Shown here: positions 16,804-27,300 of the stretch, piece by piece
How the letters are laid out: each line of letters opens with the position of its first letter
Numbering within the stretch: position 1 is the stretch's first letter
Source of the DNA: Croceimicrobium sp965279135
GTDB lineage: Bacteria; Bacteroidota; Bacteroidia; Flavobacteriales; Schleiferiaceae
NCBI GenBank assembly: GCA_965279135.1
Contig: OZ257133.1
Coordinates: forward strand, 2,170,001-2,234,000
Direction of reading: 5' to 3'
Length of the DNA stretch: 64,000 bases
The notes under the pieces: model-generated
What the model was told of the DNA's origin: nothing
What the model saw: only the letters and a program-made list of their open reading frames with translations
The model's database searches: none
Program-made: the position numbers and the translations under genes

Positions 16804-17697
16804 TTAGGCGATAAGCCTTTGTTTAAACTCTCTTGGCGACATATCACCAAGAGAAGAATGTGGGTGATTCTGATTATAGTCTTCCATCCAATGATTGATT
16901 AGCTCTTGCATCTGGTTCTTCGTTTCAAAGAGATAGGCGTTGAGCACATCTTCTCTCAGGGTGCGGTTAAAGCGTTCACAATATCCATTCTGCATTGGTT
17001 TTCCTTTCTGTATTCTTAGGTGCTTAATTTGATGTCGATTGCAAAACTTTTGAAAGGCTTCCGCCATGAACTCTGTTCCGTTATCGGTTCGTATAGTAAG
17101 TGACTTTCCATGCCACTCTATTAATTGCTCAAATTGCTCCACCACATGTTCTGATGGGAAGCTACTAGACACTTTGCAAGCTAAAGCCTCTCGGTTGTAG
17201 TCGTCAATGATGTTGAGCACACGCATCTTAACACCGTTCTCTAAGCGGTCTTGCATAAAGTCGGCACTCCAACAAAGGTTAGATGCTAAAGGCTGTAGTA
17301 ACACCTCCTTATTGGGGTTAGGAATACGTCGCTTCCATTTCCTTTTGCGCTTGTTCATCCCCAGTTTGTTGTACACCCTGCGAACTCGCTTCTTGTTCCA
17401 AGCATAACCCTCTTTACGAATGCGCTTGGTATAAAACGGGCAGCCACGGGTGGGATAATGCTCCGCGTACCAGCGTAGCTTTTCCTCTACCTCCTGATCC
17501 TCCCGCTTGGACACATAGTAATATCCAGAGCGCTCCAGGCTAATTATTTTACAGGCCCTGGCAGTACTCACAGCGTAATCCGCTTTAATCTGCTTTGCTA
17601 AAAACCGCTTCTGACAGAGCCCTAGAGCTTTTTTTCGACAACGTCTTTTAGGATCCTGTGGTCCAAGCTTAAATCCGCGTATACGCCATTGGCGCAC
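16804..17697 (-). CDS. IS3-family transposase OrfB (DDE integrase core)
   Basis: A 297-aa transposase subunit. The N-terminal part contains ARACKIISLERSGYYY and the HTH_21-type helical segment. The catalytic core shows the three acidic residues: SADFMQD (first Asp), TIRTDNGTEF (second Asp) and NGYCERFNRT (Glu). It ends with the usual HSSLGDMSPREFKQ. The frame is intact. It is normally made as an OrfAB fusion by -1 slippage; an A7G run (GAAAAAAAGC) lies near the junction. It catalyses excision and integration of the element. Confidence 0.9.
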   Translation of the reverse strand: MRQWRIRGFKLGPQDPKRRCRKKALGLCQKRFLAKQIKADYAVSTARACKIISLERSGYYYVSKREDQEVEEKLRWYAEHYPTRGCPFYTKRIRKEGYAWNKKRVRRVYNKLGMNKRKRKWKRRIPNPNKEVLLQPLASNLCWSADFMQDRLENGVKMRVLNIIDDYNREALACKVSSSFPSEHVVEQFEQLIEWHGKSLTIRTDNGTEFMAEAFQKFCNRHQIKHLRIQKGKPMQNGYCERFNRTLREDVLNAYLFETKNQMQELINHWMEDYNQNHPHSSLGDMSPREFKQRLIA

Positions 17698-17908
17698 AAG
17701 CTATCTGCTTAAGCTTCGCGTTTTCACGTTCCAACTCCTTGTACTTGCGAAGCATCGCTGAATCCATACCTCCGTACTTCTTGCGCCACAGGTAAAAGGT
17801 ATTGGCGCTTATGCCAAGTTCCTTGCAGATCTCCTGCACTTTCTTACCTGCCTCATGCTCCTTTAAAGCCTGGCTGATCTGGCTTTCTGAAAATCTTGAT
17901 TTCCTCAT
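17669..17908 (-). CDS. IS3-family OrfA, probably frameshifted at its 3' end
   Basis: An N-terminal helix-turn-helix protein (MRKSRFSESQISQALKEHEA, GISANTFYLWRKKYGGMDS, a leucine-zipper-like ENAKLKQ). The ATG at 17908 is the natural start. The family normally continues as MYADLSLDHRILKD ... EKKL. Here that sequence exists, but in another frame (VYADLSLDHRILKDVVEKKL, ending in TAG), after about 20 extra bases between AAGCAG and TACGCGGAT. As a result OrfA ends early with ACAPMAYTRI. This suggests a small insertion that may impair transposition. Comparison with sister copies would decide. Confidence 0.75.
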   Translation of the reverse strand: MRKSRFSESQISQALKEHEAGKKVQEICKELGISANTFYLWRKKYGGMDSAMLRKYKELERENAKLKQIACAPMAYTRI

Positions 17909-18029
17909 AGTCAACAGTTTAAATTTACACACTTTTAAACTGTTGGATTTTGGGGGGACTTACAATTTGGCTATTGCCAAAAAACGGTTTAAAGACAACC
18001 TTTCGGGATTGCTCGCTTCTGACCAATAA

Positions 18030-18054
18030 AAAAGCCCCAACTTTCGTTGAGGCC
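18030..18054 (-). terminator. Rho-independent terminator of the Rhs operon
   Basis: On the minus strand GCCTCAAC and GTTGGGGC pair around GAAA, followed by TTTTTT. It lies 20 bases past the stop codon of the 98-aa immunity gene, at the 3' end of the disrupted XRE gene, and would end the long Rhs transcript. Confidence 0.8.
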
Positions 18055-18074
18055 TTAACAATATCTATTTTTTA

Positions 18075-18371
18075 TTATTTCCCTAATTCCGCTCCTGTAA
18101 AAGCGAACATCATTAGTATAAGATACACTGACATTAAAATGCTTATTACGCCAGTAATTTTTGAAAGTGTCTTTTTCTTCTTACCAAGAAGGTAAAAAAG
18201 AGTAGATAATAGCATCCAAAGTGAAAAAATCACTACATAAACTAAATCACCAAGACCGTAACCTAACGTCAAGTCAATCATAAAATACCTGACAACAAAA
18301 AAGACAAAAATGATTAGGTAAAGAAAAAACGAAATGGACCTCAATTTGTTAGTTTCCACCTTCATTATCAT
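18075..18371 (-). CDS. Three-helix membrane protein, putative immunity to the active Rhs tip
   Basis: 98 aa with three membrane segments: ~12-32 (SISFFLYLIIFVFFVVRYF), ~40-62 (LGDLVYVVIFSLWMLLSTLF) and ~70-93 (ITGVISILMSVYLILMMFAF). The ATG at 18371 overlaps the end of the Rhs gene by 23 bases (a second ATG is at 18365), so it is translationally coupled to the toxin. It is the last gene before a terminator. A membrane immunity protein suits a lipase-like tip that attacks membrane lipids. The function is inferred from position and topology. Confidence 0.7.
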   Translation of the reverse strand: MIMKVETNKLRSISFFLYLIIFVFFVVRYFMIDLTLGYGLGDLVYVVIFSLWMLLSTLFYLLGKKKKTLSKITGVISILMSVYLILMMFAFTGAELGK

Positions 18372-21300
18372 TTTGTTGTGGTACTGGCCGTAAAGGACTT
18401 ATCTGTCCGTTATCTATTGCTTTTTGTATGGATTCAGGGTGCTCAACATCAAATGAATGAGCATCTAACCATTCATAGCTTTTGTAGTAGTCAGATACAT
18501 CAATCATTCCACTAGTTCTAATATATGTTCCATCTCCGCCCCAAAGATTAAACCTATCTTCTCCTGCCAAGCCTCCTTGTACACCATCAATTTCATTAAA
18601 TAATTGAAGATGATGGAAAATAGATTTTTTACCTAATGCTGTATTAGGGTCTTCCATTAATGGATTCCCATCTTTTGGAGTATTGTATGCAGGGGTAGCT
18701 ATTGTTATTAAATTAACTCTCTCTCCTGTTTCTTGATAAAACAACTTAGCAGCTTGTATTGATACATTTCCTCCATGACTATGACCTATCAAAGTAACTT
18801 CTTCTCCTTCTACTCTGTTAGCCTTTATGTGTTCTACTAATCTCTTAGCAGCCTCATACCTATCATTTGAGTTATTTCTCAATCCATCTAAGTCTTCCCA
18901 TGAAAAAGTTTTAATCGCAGTCTTATTATTAGTTAGTCCCATAAGAGTACTAACTGATTTCGGATTCCATCTATCTGGAGATGATGTAGTTCCATGAATA
19001 AAAAATGCTTCCAATCCTTCTAACTCTATTGCATCTAACAACCTATTTTCACTAAAAGCATAAGGGCTATTATGCGGATATTCTTTGGCTAACGGATCCA
19101 AACTAAAGAATCTTCCGAGTCTTGGATCATGAATTCTGTATTTGAAGCTTATTGCATCACCCCCATTAAAAAACTCATTATCCGCCTCTTGATCCTGAAA
19201 TCCAAACCTATAATCTCCTCCGAAAACCCTTTCAGGCATCTCCATGCCAAAAGGATAATAATCCTGTGAACTCCAAACGTCGGCGATCAGTTCTTGTACC
19301 GAACAAGTTTCTCTTAATCTAACCTGATTCAAATAGATGATATCGACATCGGAACTAAAAATCTCCAAGGTGTAACTTTTTGTTGTTCCTACAGTAATGC
19401 CCTCAAAACAATACTCTCCGATTTCGGGAACCTCTATCGTCTCAATTGGTGTAGCTCCATCCATTATTCGAATAGTTAATGTACCATTCAGGGGCTCAAA
19501 GCCTAAGGCGACGCATAAATCATAGGTACAACCAGCAGTCATACTAAAGCTACGACTTACTCCATCCCCGGGTGACTGACCGTTGATATCAAATTGAGAA
19601 CCAGGAACATTAGGGCCTAAAATAGCATCTCCAATTGGTTGATAACTTGCGAAATGATTGGCATGAGTGAAATCCTCATCTATGATGTAACTTGGCTCTT
19701 GAAAAGTCTTCCAGTACTTATAATCTTCAACGGTTGCAATTACATTTCCCAAATGATTCTTGAGCTCGTACTTTTTCTGGTCACTTTGATAAGTTGCTCC
19801 CTGATAAACTAATTGAGACTTCCCGCCAAAATCGTGAACTACATGAGAGGTAAGAGCGCTTATCTCATAGGTACTCCCAGGAGTTATTTCGATAGAATTT
19901 GAGTAGCTAATCGACCGGGATTGTCCACTTGGAATTAAAAGGCTGGCCACGGAATTTCCAGTCTGCCCATCTAAAAAGGTTCCACTCTGGCTTTCCAGAA
20001 CAATACTACCACTAACAGCTTTGATCGAAACAATCTCAGTGCCGCCACCAGTAGCTACATCCAAAAAGGAAATTGGTTCTTGAACAGCTCCCACAAGATA
20101 GCAGGGTTCCCAATAACGATATACCGAATATACTGGTAAGGTAGATGGCGAACCTAGCGCCGGAGCACAGGCTGAACTGACTACCGGAGCCAGGACGGGT
20201 TCCTCAGAATTGAGCAAGCCAAGTCGATCGGAACCATAAATATTAAGTTCATTTAAACGTATTACATCGCTTGGATCCTTGGAATAAGTTGCAACAGCAT
20301 TACCAGAAGCATCTCGCACATAATAGGTAGTGGTTACTGCCGAACTATTATTCACCTCCTTGGCTATCCGATTGCCAGAAGCATCGTATCGAAACTTAAT
20401 AGCAGGTAAGGTGCTACCGACTATCCTTATTACTTCTTTTACATTGCCATTCACCGTCCAATCAATAGTTTCAATCTCATCCTTGAAATTACCGACAATA
20501 TTACCAATTGCATCATAATCATAATTTCCTGCGGTCTGACCATCTGCATCCATAGAGTAGTTTCCGTCAGGAGCGAGATCTCTTACATAATCAAGACGAT
20601 TCGTATAAGGCGTATAATTATAGGTCATGTTATCCATACCCTGAGTACCGGTTCCATTCTGAACCCCCTTGCGGTTTGCAGTCAAGATATTTCCATTAGC
20701 ATCATAGGTTAGCCTTACCCGATAATCATTATTATGGGTAGCATGGCCAAAATTGTTATTCTCCTCAACCAGGTTTGCACCAGTTTGATCATAAAAAGAA
20801 TGGGTTTCCACCAATCGATGGAGCTGGTCGTATTTGTATCGATTGAGATGAGATTTAACCGGCGTTTCTGTATTATCCCAAAAAGAAGTGGCCATGGCCA
20901 TGATATTGCCATTATATAATTCATAGAATCCTGATTTAATATGGGCCTGAAATGGAGCAGCTATACTTGAGATCGGGGTATAATCATCGTAGTTGTAATG
21001 CAAGCTGAAACTGTAGGCGTCTCTACTAGTATGATTATTTACCCCATCAGAACCCTGATCATAATTCTTATGCAGAATACTGGAATTCACAGATTTTAAC
21101 CAACCTTGTAAAGTATAGGCAAAGTCCTGACCTTGAACTTCGGCTGATCCAATAACCTTTCTTGATAAAGGTCCATGTGGCAGATATTCATAGTTCGCAT
21201 CTAATTCCCAGGTTCGACCGTCACGAGAGGTCTGGACTGATTCAATTCGATTATCCGCATCATAGGAATATTTATGAATAAACTGATCCTGTAAGCCAGG

Positions 21301-24300
21301 TTGGTATATAAACCTATTCACATTCCCGCTTACCAGATCATAATCATAATCCATTCTCTTGAAGCGATGATATTCCTCTCCTGCAATGTAAAATTCAGCT
21401 TTGAAGTCCTGAATTAAGGTTTTAACGTTACCATGAACATCATAGCTATAGAAGGTAGCGTGATTATAGTCAGTAACGCTTGTTGAGCTTGTTATGAGCT
21501 CATAGTAGGAACTTAGAGCGACACGATTTATCAAATTGTCCAGATCAAAGTTTGGATTAAACTGCTGGTAATAGTTTAGCAAATCCATATCAAATGCACT
21601 TGGGTTACTATAAATAGTTTTGGTTACCTCTTCACGATCTGGAGCAGGAGCTGTAAGACGAGAAACCCAATCACCGCCCTCAATTACTTCCATCATAAGG
21701 CTTGGAATATTGCCGGTATAATTGATCTGTCCTGATTCTATAGGTCTTCCTAATTCATCATAAAGAGTATAGGTGTATTTGTTGGCAAGTTTTTGCTTTG
21801 CGTTCTGAGAAAGGACAATTCGCCCTAGATTATCATACCAAAACTCAGTAATTCCACCATCTGGAGTACGTTGCCAGATTAGTTGATTGAGACTATTATA
21901 TTGATAAGTGGTTGTAAAAAGAGAGTCATCTATGGCGACATGATTAGGTCTGAAATCGTTGCCAGCAATTCGGGCCGTTTTAACACTTGCTAAACTGCCA
22001 TTGGGAATAGGTTTAACAGCTGCCGGCGATACAGTTCGGGTTAGATTCCCGGCCTGATCGTAATAGTATAACATAAAATGCTCCACGGCCGTCGAACTGC
22101 TAGCTCGATCAAAAGTCTCCCAGGCTGAACTCAGTATATGCTCTACATATCGAAGTTTAAAATCTTCCTTGATTTCAGATAGATAAGAATTGTAGGCATT
22201 CAAAGCATTAGCGGTAGCCATTTCATTTATCATGTCCCCACAGGGATCACCCTCTACCTCCCAGGTTGGGAAAGGTGTAAACTCTAGCCTTGGACAAGGG
22301 AATTCATAGCCTACTTCGGAACAGTAGTCCACAATTCCCAGTTGATTTGGGTCGCCGGAATAGTAGGTACTATAGGCTACGACGCAAGCATTACCCACAC
22401 CTGCCAAAGCAAATTCATCCAATAAAGGGAATTGGTTACTATATGTACCCGGTAAAAATGAGCTAAAGTTAGCCGGGGTTCCTCCTCCTAGTATGGTAGG
22501 CATATAGTTGAAATAGTAATTCAAATAGTAACCCAAATCCATATTACAGAAACTACTTAATGGAATAAAATAGGGTGAAGTCTCGCTAGTGATATTAAAG
22601 GCCTGTAAATAGCTGATGTAGTCAGCTAAACAGGTTACACCCCAGGAACAGTAATCTTCCACACTCGGTAATTCCAATCCTAAAGGACCCTGAACGTGCA
22701 ATAAGTAATCATTATAATCATCTGCGCAGTTTGTAGGTACTCGTAAGGGTTTCTCCGTACAATCCTTACATTCAGATATCTGGAAGCAAGACTCACCAAT
22801 AACCTCAACCCACTCATTACCATTCACGAGAACAAGTGCCGAGAATTGCGTAGTTAAACCATCTACATAAGTTCCAGGTAAACCTTGCAGGTTCGAAATA
22901 GCAGTAACATCTCCAAAACTGTGAGGGCTGGAAGCATCCGCAAAACGCATCTGCACCAGACAATCGTACAGTCCATAATCGTTGCCATGAGATCCATCCA
23001 GGCCGGAAGAGTAAGTACCCGTTTCTGAATTGTAGATGATATTGCTAGTCGGGATTCTACCATGACCATTATAGAAGGTTCCGAAATACATGGTAGGGTC
23101 TTGCGAATATTCTTCACCGATATAAAAAACGGCTCCTGTAGATGATAAGGTGCTAAATGAGGTTAAGCTGTTTACAAATTGACGGTATAATGACTCATCA
23201 AGAAGATCTGGAGCGGTTCCATCATATACCCCATCTGAGTAATTAAGCGGCATCGCTGAATTGAGGAATTGCTGGAGTCGAAGTCGAACATCCTTATTAT
23301 TCTCACAGTTAGCATAGCTTCCAGGGTCGGGCTGATAAGGGCGTGCAACATATCCGAAGTTGATATCGGATACCACCACTCCTGCATTACCACCGTTTAA
23401 GGTAGGAGCATTAGGATCATAAATATCAGCATATCCGAAAAGCACCTCGGAGGTACTCACTGGAGCACCACCTCCAAAAGTGAGCCTAACAACCTCCACT
23501 TGAAAGTTCGGGGTAAAACCAATACTGCAAGAAGGAGTATTAGCAGGGTCTACCGGTCTTAGATCACGGAAGTAGTAGTCCAGATTTTGGAAACCATCGG
23601 TCCAGGAGGGTTCCGAACAGAAGAATAGTCTATACTCCAGTTGTCCACCTCCGGCATTGATAATAAACTCGGTACTTGAAGTACTACTAGGTTCCCAACT
23701 GTAGGTGGAGTATGCGCGACCGGAAAGGCTTTCCAAGTCCTTTCTAACTGCTTGGCTAAAAAGATTATTATAATCTCCTGAAAGAAGGTCTAGCGAAGGT
23801 GTTTTTACCTCGGTAAAATCCGTTATTGGGGGTGTTGGAGGAGTTTGCGGGGTGCCAGTTTGAGCAAGGAGGGTAAACAACTGAGTAAAGCTAGAGCCCA
23901 ATTGATTTGCCTGAGAAATATTGGTTAATACAGAACTGCAATTAGTTAGATCATATCCATCAATCGTGCAATTCAATACCTCTACATAAGTATTTCCACC
24001 CGAAAGGAGCTCCACTTCCAATACAAATCCATATAAGGTGCCGGAGTTCAAAGAAGCATCAGGAACTATTTTGCGAACTCGAACGATGTCATAGACCGTA
24101 CCTAAGCCGAGCCAGTTAAAGGCACTACTGCTAGCGAAGTTTAAAGAAAGCCTGGTCACTAGGCCACCCGTATTCGTAATATCTACGGCTAAATTGGTCG
24201 TAGTGGGGAGCGTGCCTCTCCACTGAAAAGGATCGAAGGGGGCAGTGTTCGCAGGAGCAGCTTTAAAAAGTTCGTACAGTTTAATAGAGAAACCATCCAC

Positions 24301-27300
24301 ACCTAAAAGGGGTAGTATTCCCACTGGATTGTGATTTACTAAAACATCTTCAACCATTGCTTCTAGGTTAATAGCCAATGGGCACAATCCTGTTTCGGCA
24401 TAGAGCTCTTCCTCCTCTTTGGAGGTATTGGTAGGATCGGTTTCGTTAATTTGATTATCGAAGTAGGGATCAACAAAGAATACTCTTCTTTGCTTCTCTG
24501 CATATAAACTAGTAAGTATTCCTGTTATACTATGCAATTCAATCTCATTTGCCACTCCTGCCCAACTGTTTAATTGTGTTGGCCAGGCCATTCCAGTAGC
24601 GGCTGTCTTCTTTATGTATCGTTGAATAAACCAGTGAACTGGTTGAAAATCGTTTTCCCCAATGGCAATATTTACATGTTTGCCTCCAGGTCCACCAAGA
24701 TCAATAGCTTCCTCATTAGCATCATCATAAATAATAGCTTGTTTCCAACGCAAGTACATGGAAACCAGATAAGCCCATTCTCGTTGCTTAACTAAAGTGG
24801 AAGAACCTGCATTAAAGGCACCGGTTATTGTACAAGGATCTGTGCCATACCAATTGCTACAGCGGGCCATTTTAGCTGCATAATTATAAAGGTCATTTCC
24901 ATTTCCATCTACATTTTGCAATCGGGCAATAAGCGCGGTTCTCTGACTGTTAACTTTGGCGCTTAGGGTACCCGTGAAATAGGGATCTTCATCAAGAATG
25001 GGGAAATTTGTGGAACTCCATCCCGTTATTAAATCAAAGGAACCAGAAGCAAGATGAACTTTATAATATGAGTTTAAGGCACTTAAATCCCCCCAATCGT
25101 TTACTAATCTTAATAAATACTCATACTCTATGGTGTTTACTCCCTGAGACATTTTAGACTTATCCCGATACTCGGCCATGTAATTGTTGTAATAAGCCCA
25201 TTCAGGATGGTAGCTCACCATAATATCAGCCCAAGCTGGGTCCCATAATGCTATAGTTTGAGAAACAGAGCCTCCTGGTCCGGGATAATTAATGGTAACA
25301 TTATCCAATCGAGCCGGCAATACATTCGGATGATCATTAGCGGTAAAAGTGGGATTAGTATTGTACACCGACAGGGGATCATTGCTGAAAAAATCGCCAT
25401 TGGCATCCACGCTAAAAAATCCATATTGACCGCCTGGAGATACATCCTCCAACATCATTTCATAGATATTGTCGAAAATGTTTGGTACCGAAAAGGCCTC
25501 CATACAGTCTTCCAATAAATCGGCATACTCCTGGGGCGTATAGTTTGCAGGATCCCCGAGCTGCGCAACGCAATCATTATAGGCATCGATAGTAGAAATC
25601 GGCGTCTCATCAAACATATCATCGCAAATGCTGGCATCCAGTAATGTCATCGCTTGATCGAAGAAAGTACTGTAAGGGGTTAAGCAATTTGCATCCAGTA
25701 CGTATTGATTCGCATAATTTTCCAATGCTTCCAGGTCGATTTGCAGGTTTTTGTTGATTTTATAGGAACCTGCTGCGAGATTAGGCAGAGTAGGTAAGAC
25801 GATACTTCCAACCGAGTTGCCCGTCGCTGCGGTATTGTAAGCTCCGGTAACCAAAGAGCCGTTGTACAATTCCGTAAGACAATTATTATCGAAGACAGAA
25901 AAGTTGGTCGTAGCCACAGGACTATATGCGGTTCCAGAGTTAAAACATGCATCGGTGAATGGCGGAATATTAAGCGAATAGCTTGCATCGAAATTATCAC
26001 TAGTGGCCTGTAACAAGGTGTAATTTGCCTCCAAGCCCAAACCGTTCTGAGTTCGGAAATTTCGATCTTGCTCATCATCTGGATCCGTAACGGCGTCCTT
26101 TGCAAGCATGTCGTAGTTTGTAAGAGTAGACACCCCACCAGGTAAGGCTTGTAAAGATCCCGGAACATTACCAGTAAGCGCCGTGGCAATTGTTTTTTCG
26201 GTTTGGTCTAAATAAGTTATTGTTGATTGCCCGTTTGGATCAACTACGATTTGTTTTTTATAAAATCTTGCAAATCCAACATCTGTACCAAAAAGTCGAT
26301 CTAGCTCCTCCTGGTCAGGTGTTCCATAATAGTATTTCGTCTCATGATCCGATCCTAATTGATAGTTCGAACCAACGCCCCCCTGTCTCCGAATCCTTCC
26401 CGTTTGATCCGGCTCATATTCAACCTGACTAAATGGAAAACCGGCTGCATCAGGTATGTAAGCATTCGCACCATTCTGGTTAGGATTGTTGGAAGAATAG
26501 TAGCGTGCGGTCCCGAAATTGTTATCCATAGCATCGATTACCACACCACATGAGCCATCGTTTAAATCGAAGTTACTTGGCCCATAGGGGTTTCCTCCAG
26601 CCTGATTGAAATCCTCGTGAAAATTAATCTTCGACTCTCCTGGGACGGGAAGTGCTTGTACTGCTGGTCTACCCAGGTAATCATAATACTGTTCGGATAC
26701 CACCACATTTGCGTCAGAGTTGACGTAGGCCAAACTTTGTCTATTTCTCTGACTGCCATCAAAATAGGAAATACTCTCCCGACTCTTTGCATCCTCAGCA
26801 AATGATCTACTCGCTTGCCAGTTTAAGTTCCTTTCATGTCCTGCCAATAGTTGATAGTTAGAACTGAAACAGTTAATAAAACCATTACAGCTCTGATGAG
26901 TCCAATCGGTATAGAGCAAATATTCAGCGTCACAGGCATCCTTATAAACCGCCCGCATTCTATAAACCAAGAAGCCTTTATCATAAAGAAGAGGAATTCT
27001 ATATTCAAGTCCATTTTCTACGAATACGCGGCTAGCATTGTTTTCAAAATCGGAAGAAGCAAATTCCAACTTGTTCTCCTTCCAAAACTTGCCCTCGTTC
27101 AGTAAGTAAATGTCCACATAAGTCCACTCTAACTCATAGCCCTCTACATAATCTATTCCATCCCATTTCACCAACATGAAATCCGCTGCGCTATACTCCG
27201 TATTGGTACTTGTGCCGGTAATCAAAGATGGATCAGCATAGGAATCATGTAATTCATGACGGAGATTCAATCCAGTTAAAGTTGGAGCAGAATTAATCCG

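Larger units (their letters stand above)
16763..17964 (-). mobile_element. IS3-family (IS407-like) insertion sequence, 1,202 bp
   Basis: The ends are TGTAAGTCCCCC and GGGGGGACTTACA with further imperfect inverted-repeat pairing (ATTCCAACAG / CTGTTGGATT). It is flanked by a direct 4-bp duplication, ATTT (16759-16762 and 17965-17968), the length expected for the IS407 group. It holds overlapping orfA and orfB on the minus strand. The boundaries are confirmed independently because excision restores the XRE reading frame. Confidence 0.9.
16464..18029 (+). pseudogene. XRE-family regulator split by an IS3-family element
   Basis: The 5' part (16464-16762) encodes a helix-turn-helix domain (LRIKQVRTLRKLSQKEVALD, GQYSRIESGKVEPPLASL) followed by a helical tail. 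The IS at 16763-17964 interrupts it. Removing the IS and one copy of the ATTT target repeat restores a single frame, TIIDLAIAKKRFKDNLSGLL, ending at the TAA at 18027-18029, giving roughly 120 aa. Its ATG lies inside sequence complementary to the Rhs-core codons NPFG, so the original 5' end may also be lost. With the IS present, the frame runs into IS sequence and ends FVSPPLFQQV. I infer a former regulator caught between cassettes; its targets are unknown. Confidence 0.8.

Noticed and set aside
20330..27105. Numerous short ORFs inside the giant Rhs gene on both strands
   Set aside because: They are out-of-frame readings of one continuous 9.4-kb coding frame and lack ribosome sites or coherent protein features.
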